Shown piece by piece: positions 1 to 5,097 of a DNA stretch of 5,097 nt (its first letter is position 1; every line of letters starts with the position of its first letter). Source of the DNA: Flavobacteriaceae bacterium (GTDB lineage: Bacteria; Bacteroidota; Bacteroidia; Flavobacteriales; Flavobacteriaceae); NCBI GenBank assembly GCA_026992695.1, contig JALWYP010000345.1, positions 1-5,097 of the forward strand, in the 5' to 3' direction. The notes beneath the pieces were generated by a model. It had not been told where the DNA came from. It did not search any database and worked only from the letters and a program-made list of their open reading frames with translations. The position numbers and the translations under genes are program-made.

Positions 1-2
1 GT

Positions 3-1067
3 CATGGTTGGGTAGGAATAAAATATCAAGTTGACCCAAATGAAGATTATAATGAAATTATTTTACATATTAGGTTTAAAGAAAATGAAGCTGTTTTACA
101 ACAAAACACACTAGGTATATTAGGGGTAAATCTTATTTATGGGGCTTATTATAAATATGACGAACCAAGAAAGCTCTTACGCTACCTTTACGATCATATT
201 GATCCCGATAAAATAGAGATTGATACTATTAATTTTTCAGGACCTCTCTTTAAAAATGTAGATAACAGACTTATGAGTTTACAGCTTATTAAAAACGGGA
301 TGACCCAAGCTGTAATGTTTGATCCTAATGGAAAAAATCTCTTGCCGGCAGCTAAACTTTATAAAAAAAACATTTTAGCTCTTCGTGGCAGCTTTAGACC
401 CGTAACTAAAGTAAACATTGATATGTTTGAAAAATCATACGAAATGTTTATTAACGAAAAACGAGTTGATAAAGAGAGAACCGAAGTTATTTTTGAAATT
501 ACACTATCTAACCTAAAAGCACAAGGCGATATTGATGAAAAAGATTTTATGGATAGAGCTCGACTGTTATGCTCATTAGGTCATACGGTAATGATTTCTA
601 ATTTTCAAGAATATTATAAATTGGTAGATTATTTTTCTGAATACACCAAAAAACGAATGGGCTTGGCAATGGGTGTAAATAATTTAATCGAAATTTTTGA
701 CGAACGTTACTACAGGCATTTAAGTGGCGGTATTCTTGAAGCCTTCGGAAAATTATTTTTTAAAGATTTAAAAGTTTATCTCTACCCAATGAAAGATCCT
801 AAAACCGGAGAATTTATTACAAGTGAAAACTTAAAAGTTCACCCAAGAATGAAAGAGTTATACAAATTCTTTAAGTATAACGGAAAAGTGGTTGATATTA
901 AAGATTTTAATCATGAGCACTTAAATATTTTCTCTAGAAAAGTGCTAAAAATGATAGAACACGGTGAAAAAGGATGGGAAAATTTATTACCGGAAGGAGT
1001 TGCCGAAATAATTAAAAAACAACACCTTTTTGGTTATAAAGAAGAAAAAGAGAAAATAGAAAATTAA
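3..1067 (+). CDS. Conserved protein of unknown function, C-terminal 354 residues (5' end outside window)
   Basis: The reading frame is open from the left edge to a TAA at 1065-1067, so the ATG at 273 is an internal methionine and the true start lies outside the window. The visible part begins HGWVGIKYQVDP and looks soluble: I see no signal peptide, membrane segment or repeat. It has blocks typical of a conserved enzyme-like protein, such as NFSGPLFKNVDNRLMSLQL (around fragment residues 78-96), ALRGSFRPVTKVNIDMFEKS, LLCSLGHTVMISNFQEYYKL and LSGGILEAFGKLFF. The C-terminus is very lysine- and glutamate-rich. I cannot name its function. I have a weak, unverified recollection that relatives in flavobacterial genomes carry labels such as nicotinate-nucleotide adenylyltransferase or TonB-dependent receptor. 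The visible part supports neither: there is no beta-barrel character and no nucleotidyltransferase HxGH motif, although the N-terminus is missing. Its stop overlaps that of the convergent peroxiredoxin gene by four bases. Confidence 0.85.
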   Translation, partial: HGWVGIKYQVDPNEDYNEIILHIRFKENEAVLQQNTLGILGVNLIYGAYYKYDEPRKLLRYLYDHIDPDKIEIDTINFSGPLFKNVDNRLMSLQLIKNGMTQAVMFDPNGKNLLPAAKLYKKNILALRGSFRPVTKVNIDMFEKSYEMFINEKRVDKERTEVIFEITLSNLKAQGDIDEKDFMDRARLLCSLGHTVMISNFQEYYKLVDYFSEYTKKRMGLAMGVNNLIEIFDERYYRHLSGGILEAFGKLFFKDLKVYLYPMKDPKTGEFITSENLKVHPRMKELYKFFKYNGKVVDIKDFNHEHLNIFSRKVLKMIEHGEKGWENLLPEGVAEIIKKQHLFGYKEEKEKIEN

Positions 1068-1522
1068 TCCTCTGCTAGTATTTGTGCAGCGTGATCTTTA
1101 GTTTTTACCTTACTAATTACACGTTCTATTATTCCGTTTTCATTTATAACAAAAGTTGTTCGGTGAATACCGTCGTAAGTGCGACCCATAAATTTTTTTG
1201 GTCCCCACACTCCAAATGCGTTGATAACTTCTTTGTTCTCATCTGCCAATAACGGAAAGGGTAAATGATATTTTTCTTTAAAATTTTTCTGTCTTTTAGG
1301 ACTATCTGCACTAACACCTAATAAAGCATACCCTTTTTCTTGTAGTAAGGTATAATTATCCCTAAGATTACAGACTTCCATAGTACAACCCGGAGTACTG
1401 GCTTTTGGATAAAAGAAAACAATTAATTTTTTTCCTTTAAAATCCGAAAATGTAATTGTATTTCCATCTTGATCTATTGCATTAAAATTAGGTGCTTTAT
1501 CCCCTACTTGAAGTGTTTTCAT
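1064..1522 (-). CDS. bcp: Thioredoxin-dependent thiol peroxidase, Bcp/PrxQ type
   Basis: This 152-residue cytoplasmic peroxiredoxin reduces hydrogen peroxide and organic hydroperoxides, with thioredoxin as the usual electron donor in the family. It is a full-length AhpC/TSA-fold protein. The N-terminal signature VGDKAPNF is at residues 6-13, and the active-site block YPKASTPGCTMEVCNLRD spans residues 38-55. Cys46 is the peroxidatic cysteine in the PxxxT/SxxC motif. Cys51, five residues later, matches the resolving cysteine of atypical 2-Cys Bcp enzymes. Arg121 in HRTTFVI fits the conserved active-site arginine. The ATG at 1522-1520 gives the expected N-terminus for the family. The gene is divergent from nth across 39 bp and overlaps gene 1 tail to tail. 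I see no convincing promoter in the short gap, so its promoter probably lies inside the 5' part of nth. The family assignment is firm; thioredoxin as donor is inferred. Confidence 0.96.
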   Translation of the reverse strand: MKTLQVGDKAPNFNAIDQDGNTITFSDFKGKKLIVFFYPKASTPGCTMEVCNLRDNYTLLQEKGYALLGVSADSPKRQKNFKEKYHLPFPLLADENKEVINAFGVWGPKKFMGRTYDGIHRTTFVINENGIIERVISKVKTKDHAAQILAED

Positions 1523-1535
1523 AGCAAATATTGTT

Positions 1536-1551
1536 TATTTTTGCGTAAAGG
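1536..1551 (+). promoter_or_regulatory. Putative Bacteroidota -7 element and ribosome binding site for nth
   Basis: TATTTTTG at 1536-1543 matches the Bacteroidota -7 consensus TAnnTTTG at every fixed position. A TTG at 1508-1510, inside bcp, could be the upstream -33 element, but its 25-base spacer is longer than usual. AAAGG at 1547-1551 ends 10 bases before the ATG at 1562 and could be a ribosome binding site. If the -7 element is used, the transcript leader would be only about 12 bases, so the two signals nearly coincide. The assignment rests on motif match and position only, and the motif is easy to meet by chance in AT-rich DNA. Confidence 0.35.
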
Positions 1552-1561
1552 TACATATAAA

Positions 1562-2224
1562 ATGACAAAACAAGAAAAAGTAAATTTTGTAATAAACACA
1601 TTAGAAGAATTATATCCACAAGTAAAAATTCCGTTAGAACACAAAGATCCTTATACATTACTTATTGCTGTTTTACTTTCGGCACAAAGCACCGATGTAG
1701 GTGTAAATAAAATCACTCCTGTTTTATTTGAAATAGCAGACAATCCTTATGATATGGTCAAACTATCTATTGAAGAAATTCGGGAGATTATTAAACCGGT
1801 GGGGCTATCTCCAATGAAATCAAAAGGCATTCACGGACTTTCTAAAATATTAATTGAAAAATATAATGGAAATGTCCCTGCCAGTTTTGAAGACTTAGAG
1901 GCATTACCTGCCGTAGGTCATAAAACTGCGAGCGTGGTTATGTCTCAAGCTTTTAACATTCCTGCTTTTCCGGTAGATACGCATATTCACAGACTTATGT
2001 ATAGATGGGGTTTGTCTAACGGAAAGAATGTAAAACAAACCGAAAAAGATGCCAAGCGATTATTTCCTAAAGATCTGTGGAATAAATTACATATTCAAAT
2101 AATATGGTACGGTAGAGAATATTCGCCTGCCAGAGGGTGGAATCTGGATAAAGACATCATAACCAAAACCATAGGTAGAAAATCTGTCATCAAAGCGTAT
2201 TATAAAAAGAAAAAAACCACCTGA
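1562..2224 (+). CDS. nth: Endonuclease III (HhH-GPD DNA glycosylase/AP lyase) lacking the iron-sulfur cysteines
   Basis: This 220-residue base-excision repair enzyme removes oxidised pyrimidines from DNA and nicks the resulting abasic site by its lyase activity. The N-terminal HhH-GPD core includes LLIAVLLSAQSTD (residues 33-45). The helix-hairpin-helix is LPAVGHKTASVV (115-126), with Lys121 as the catalytic Schiff-base lysine. Asp139 in VDTHIHRL is the catalytic aspartate, so both key residues are present. In E. coli Nth a C-terminal Cys-X6-Cys-X2-Cys-X5-Cys loop holds a [4Fe-4S] cluster. Here the equivalent stretch is GREYSPARGW followed by NLDKDIITKTIGRK, and the protein contains no cysteine. 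The start chosen is ATG 1562. The upstream in-frame ATG at 1469 lies antisense inside bcp and would add 31 residues (MIYCIKIRC...) unlike the family. The last codons form the left arm of the terminator. The C-terminus is basic (KKKKTT). Confidence 0.95.
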   Translation: MTKQEKVNFVINTLEELYPQVKIPLEHKDPYTLLIAVLLSAQSTDVGVNKITPVLFEIADNPYDMVKLSIEEIREIIKPVGLSPMKSKGIHGLSKILIEKYNGNVPASFEDLEALPAVGHKTASVVMSQAFNIPAFPVDTHIHRLMYRWGLSNGKNVKQTEKDAKRLFPKDLWNKLHIQIIWYGREYSPARGWNLDKDIITKTIGRKSVIKAYYKKKKTT

Positions 2225-2241
2225 TAAACAAGGTGGTTTTT
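2212..2241. terminator. Intrinsic terminator of nth, probably bidirectional
   Basis: AAAAACCACCT (2212-2222) and AGGTGGTTTTT (2231-2241) form a perfect 11-bp inverted repeat around an 8-base loop. On the + strand the stem core ACCACCT/AGGTGGT is followed by a T run, as expected for a rho-independent terminator of nth. The left arm is an A run, so the minus strand gives the same structure and could end transcripts coming from the TPR gene, whose stop is 38 bases upstream on that strand. The stem overlaps the last Lys and Thr codons and the first base of the TGA stop (2222-2224) of nth. The T tract is mostly within the stem and is soon interrupted by AG, so its strength is uncertain. Confidence 0.8.
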
Positions 2242-2278
2242 AGTAACACTTTTAGTAAAGTAACAAATGGTTTATTTA

Positions 2279-3448
2279 CTAATTTCCGGTTAGCGCATCT
2301 ACTCTACTTTTCATATCTTTATATTTATCATCTTCACCTATCTGGCTGTAAATATTCATCAAGGTTCTAAGTATATCTATATTATCTGGTTTTTTAATTA
2401 ATGATGCTTCTAAATAGGGTATCGCTTTTTTGTACAATTCATTTTTCTGAGCTTCTAATTCGTCATATTTTTTAAAATCGGCACTTGAGGTTCCTAAAGC
2501 ATTCATCTGATCGATAATTTTTGCCTCAGGTTCAAGAATTAAAAATGCCATGTTAATATTTGCAGATGGATAATCGGGTTGTAACTCAATAGCTTTTTTG
2601 TAATACTCTTCTGCCTTAGCTAAATCACCGATTTTTTTACTAGACACACCTAAGTTAAAATAAACTTGGGGATTGGTTGGGTCTTTAGCAACTACTTCCT
2701 CCATTAAACTATTGTATTTTTTCAAATCTCCGGTTTTGTAGGCTAAGTCTGCTTCTGCATTAATTATAGAAACATCATCAGGGCTTTCTTTTCTAGCGTC
2801 TGCTATTAACATTTTAGCTTTATCATCCTCTCCTTTAGCCAAATAAATAAGTATCATATTTCGCATAACCTCACCTTTTCTACTGGTGCTCTCAGGGTTT
2901 GAAATGTCAATACCTGTATACCCTAGATCCATCAAATTTTGGTAATATTCAATTGCTGTGTCGTAGTCTTTGGCATTTACCGCATTACTAGCTGCAAAAT
3001 ATAAATCGGATGTATCTTGTTTGCTAACGTTATAACTCAAAAAGAGTTTTTCTGAGGCTACATTATAATTTTTTGTTTTTTGATCTTCGATAGCACTGTT
3101 TACAAGTGCTGCTCTTACTAATTGAGCTTCGTTAAATAATTCCAATTTTTCAGCTCCGGTGGGTTTTAGACCTTCGGCTTTTAAAATTGCATCTGCTGCT
3201 TTTTTTAATTTTTCAAAATCTCGTTCTTCACCATTTGCTGAATAGGCACTTGCTTTTGCTAGTTAGAATGATCATTTCACGTCTTTCTTAGCATCGGCTA
3301 GCATACCTTCTGCTTGCCCTAATAAATTAATTGCTTCGGTATAATTTCCTGCTTTAATAGCTTTTTGAGCTTTTTTTATTTCTTTTTTTTGTCCAAAAGT
3401 AACAGCTGATAGTAAAATTAAACCTGCTACTAAAATTTGTTTTTTCAT
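2279..3448 (-). pseudogene. Exported tetratricopeptide-repeat protein gene interrupted by two in-frame stops
   Basis: Read as one gene this is 389 codons from ATG 3448-3446 to TAG 2281-2279. Residues 1-20 (MKKQILVAGLILLSAVTFGQ) are a clear Sec signal peptide of the Bacteroidota type, with likely cleavage near the Gln. The first helical repeat follows (AQKAIKAGNYTEAINLLGQAE). Codon 59 is TGA (3274-3272) and codon 62 is TAA (3265-3263). The same frame then continues without a shift as LAKASAYSANGEERDFEKL and on through several TPR units. The best unit is about residues 261-293 (PQVYFNLGVSSKKIGDLAKA...). Others lie at about 147-177, 194-227, 228-258 and near the C-terminus. The downstream fragment has no signal peptide, and its first ATG is far in, at 2932, so a functional restart would not restore an exported protein. 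TPR proteins are protein-interaction scaffolds; the partner is unknown. The gene starts 13 bp after the gyrA stop, which suggests co-transcription. A base-calling error or a real strain-specific inactivation would both fit. Confidence 0.82.
3263..3274 (-). other. Nonsense lesion in the TPR gene: TGA and TAA two codons apart
   Basis: On the minus strand the gene reads GAC GTG AAA TGA TCA TTC TAA CTA GCA AAA, that is D-V-K-stop-S-F-stop-L-A-K. The frame is unchanged on both sides. The run SF-stop-LAKASAY looks like a tyrosine codon (TAT or TAC) changed at its third base to TAA, since an FYxxKAxAY-like pattern is natural for a TPR helix. The TGA could have come from GGA, CGA or AGA by one substitution. 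Neither stop can be removed by a single-base indel without losing the downstream frame. Confidence 0.75.
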
Positions 3449-3461
3449 TGTGTTGAGGGTT

Positions 3462-5097
3462 TTAATCGTTATTTTCTTCGGTTTGTGAATTGTTCTGTTC
3501 TTCAGATGAATTATCAATTGTTGTGCCGTTTTCATCTTCTACAACTTCATCTTCGTCGTGAATTACTTTTGCTACTGCTGCAATAGCATCGTCTTCACGC
3601 ACTTTAATAAGGCGTACTCCTTGGGTGGCTCGTCCCATTACACGTAAATCTTGTACTGCTATACGAATGGCAATTCCGGATTTATTTATAATCATTAAAT
3701 CGTCTTTATCTGTTACATTTTTAATAGCAACCAACTTACCTGTTTTATCTGTTACGTTAATGGTTTTTACACCTTTACCGCCTCTATTTGTAATTCGATA
3801 ATCTTCAATGCTTGATCGTTTTCCGTAGCCTTTTTCAGAAACAACTAAAATATTACTTTCAAAATCGTTTACGGCTACCATTCCAATTACTTCATCGTTG
3901 GCGTCGCTTAATCTAATTCCTCTCACGCCTGAAGCATTTCTTCCCATAGGTCGGGTTTTAGATTCTTCAAACCGAATGGCTTTACCCGATTTAACAGCTA
4001 ACATAACCTGGCTGTCTCCGGTTGTAAGTTTTGCTTCCAGCAATTCGTCTCCCTCCTTAATGGTTATAGCGTTAATTCCGTTAGATCGTGGTCGTGAGTA
4101 TTGCTCAAGAGCTGTTTTTTTAACTTGCCCTTTCTTTGTTGCCATAATTACATAATGACTATTGATGTATTCTTCATCTTTTAAATCTTGGGTACAGATA
4201 AATGCTTTAACTTTATCGTCTTGTTCGATATTAATAAGGTTTTGAATGGCTCTACCTTTTGACGTTCTGCTTCCTTCCGGAATTTCAAATACGCGCATCC
4301 AAAAGCATTTTCCTTTTTGGGTAAAGAACAACATATACTGGTGATTGGTTCCTACAAAAAGGTGTTCTAAGAAATCTTCATTTCGAGTTGAAGAAGCTTT
4401 AGACCCTACGCCTCCTCTATTTTGTTTTTTGTATTCAACTAGTGGTGTTCGTTTAATGTATCCGGCATGCGAAATGGTAATTACCACTTTTTCATCGGGG
4501 ATTAAGTCGGTAATACTTACATCGCCTCCGGCATATTCGATTTGCGAACGTCTTTCATCACCATATTTAGACTGTATTTCTAACAATTCATCGGTAATGA
4601 TATTCATTCTTCGCTCTTTTTTTGCCAAAATATCTTTATAGTCCTCAATGGTTTTCATTAACTCATCGTACTCGGCACGTAATTTGTCCTGTTCAAGTCC
4701 GGTAAGCTGTCGCAGACGCATTTCTACAATTGCTTTTGCTTGAATTTCTGAAAGTTCAAAAGCATTGATTAATTTTGCTCGTGCTTCGTCTGCATTTGCC
4801 GATGCTCGAATTAATTTAATTACCTCATCGATATTATCTGAAGCGATAATTAAACCTTCCAGAATATGTGCACGTTCTTCGGCTTTATTAAGTAAATATT
4901 GGGTACGGCGTGTTACTACTTCGTGTCTGTGTTCTACAAAATAGTGTATCAGTTCTTTTAAATTTAATAATCGAGGGCGTCCGTTTACCAAACAAATATT
5001 ATTTACACTAAAACTGGATTGAAGTGCTGTATATTTATAAAGTGTGTTTAACACAATATTAGGTATTGCATCTCTTTTAAGGATGTAAACTATTCGC
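3462..5097 (-). CDS. gyrA: DNA gyrase subunit A, C-terminal 544 residues (N-terminus outside window)
   Basis: GyrA is the breakage-reunion subunit of gyrase, which pairs with GyrB to introduce negative supercoils using ATP. The frame stays open to the right edge (RIVYILKRDAIPN...VLNTLYKYTALQ), so the GTG at 5054 is an internal valine. The catalytic tyrosine and quinolone-resistance region lie outside the window. Visible in order: the end of the breakage-reunion domain; the coiled-coil and C-gate region (EVVTRRTQYLLNKAEERAHI to KLRAEYDELMKTIEDYKDIL); then a six-bladed beta-pinwheel DNA-wrapping domain. The GyrA box QNRGGVG (4404-4424) on the first blade marks it as GyrA rather than ParC, and a related TNRGGKG lies on a later blade. 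The insertion present in the E. coli C-gate region is absent. The protein ends in an acidic, Asn/Gln-rich tail (HDEDEVVEDENG...EENND). No intein or frameshift is seen. The TPR gene follows after 13 bp. Confidence 0.97.
   Translation of the reverse strand, partial: RIVYILKRDAIPNIVLNTLYKYTALQSSFSVNNICLVNGRPRLLNLKELIHYFVEHRHEVVTRRTQYLLNKAEERAHILEGLIIASDNIDEVIKLIRASANADEARAKLINAFELSEIQAKAIVEMRLRQLTGLEQDKLRAEYDELMKTIEDYKDILAKKERRMNIITDELLEIQSKYGDERRSQIEYAGGDVSITDLIPDEKVVITISHAGYIKRTPLVEYKKQNRGGVGSKASSTRNEDFLEHLFVGTNHQYMLFFTQKGKCFWMRVFEIPEGSRTSKGRAIQNLINIEQDDKVKAFICTQDLKDEEYINSHYVIMATKKGQVKKTALEQYSRPRSNGINAITIKEGDELLEAKLTTGDSQVMLAVKSGKAIRFEESKTRPMGRNASGVRGIRLSDANDEVIGMVAVNDFESNILVVSEKGYGKRSSIEDYRITNRGGKGVKTINVTDKTGKLVAIKNVTDKDDLMIINKSGIAIRIAVQDLRVMGRATQGVRLIKVREDDAIAAVAKVIHDEDEVVEDENGTTIDNSSEEQNNSQTEENND

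Noticed and set aside
1525..1532. Reverse-strand TAnnTTTG-like element for bcp
   Set aside because: It matches seven of eight bases at best and ends only two bases before the ATG, which would put the transcript start inside the gene.
1469..1561. Extended start for nth at ATG 1469
   Set aside because: The extra 31 residues are cysteine- and aromatic-rich, unlike Nth, and overlap the start of bcp on the other strand. ATG 1562 gives the family N-terminus.
2242..2278. Short AGTAA-type repeats between nth and the TPR gene
   Set aside because: These are a few copies of a five-base, AT-rich word with irregular spacing, as expected by chance.
2279..3145. TTG at 3145 as the start of a separate TPR gene
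   Set aside because: The frame is open and protein-like upstream to 3262, so this leucine is internal. No ribosome binding site or signal peptide supports a start here.
3263..3274. Stop-codon recoding (selenocysteine at TGA or an altered genetic code)
   Set aside because: A TAA follows two codons after the TGA, and both TGA (nth) and TAA (bcp, gyrA, gene 1) end other genes normally here. Recoding would need both stops to be read through.
3263..3276. Paired compensating frameshifts as the cause of the split TPR gene
   Set aside because: The alternative frame across the lesion reads EMIILTSK, which does not fit the repeat, whereas the original frame reads SF-stop-LAKASAY. Substitutions explain it better.
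3449..3535. Earlier start at 3535 for the N-terminal part of the TPR gene
   Set aside because: It would place 29 residues ahead of a textbook signal peptide and overlap the end of gyrA in another frame. ATG 3448 puts the signal peptide at the N-terminus.
3898..4155. 85-codon + strand open frame inside gyrA
   Set aside because: It lies wholly antisense to the well-supported gyrA pinwheel domain, and its translation resembles no protein family I know. It is a shadow of the real gene.
4345..4641. 98-codon + strand open frame inside gyrA
   Set aside because: It is antisense to the GyrA coiled-coil and first blade, with no ribosome binding site and no recognisable product.

Overview
This AT-rich 5.1 kb window comes from a bacterial chromosome, most likely a member of the Flavobacteriaceae (Bacteroidota). 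The grounds are the sequence character of GyrA and of the exported TPR protein, a match to the Bacteroidota promoter element TAnnTTTG ahead of nth, and weak or absent Shine-Dalgarno sequences. All genes look like ordinary chromosomal housekeeping genes. I see no mobile element, CRISPR array, tRNA, rRNA or phage gene.

Layout from left to right. (1) 3-1067 (+): the last 354 codons of a conserved protein of unknown function, cut by the left edge. (2) 1064-1522 (-): a Bcp-type thiol peroxidase, whose stop codon overlaps that of gene 1 tail to tail. (3) 1562-2224 (+): endonuclease III (nth), divergent from bcp across a 39-bp gap, ending in a perfect 11-bp terminator stem that includes its last codons. 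(4) 2279-3448 (-): an exported tetratricopeptide-repeat (TPR) protein gene, interrupted by two in-frame stop codons only nine bases apart. (5) 3462-5097 (-): the C-terminal 544 codons of DNA gyrase subunit A, cut by the right edge. The TPR gene starts 13 bp after the gyrA stop, so the two are probably co-transcribed.

How the genes relate: bcp (peroxide removal) and nth (repair of oxidised pyrimidines) form a divergent pair with related roles in oxidative-damage defence. gyrA and the TPR gene form an operon-like pair reading leftward, which meets nth at a terminator that can work in both directions. The coding layout is tight, and no stretch longer than about 55 bp lacks a gene.

I found no convincing new biological system. 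Two observations deserve a second look: the double nonsense lesion in an otherwise intact TPR gene, and an endonuclease III with no cysteine at all, which therefore cannot carry the [4Fe-4S] cluster typical of this enzyme.
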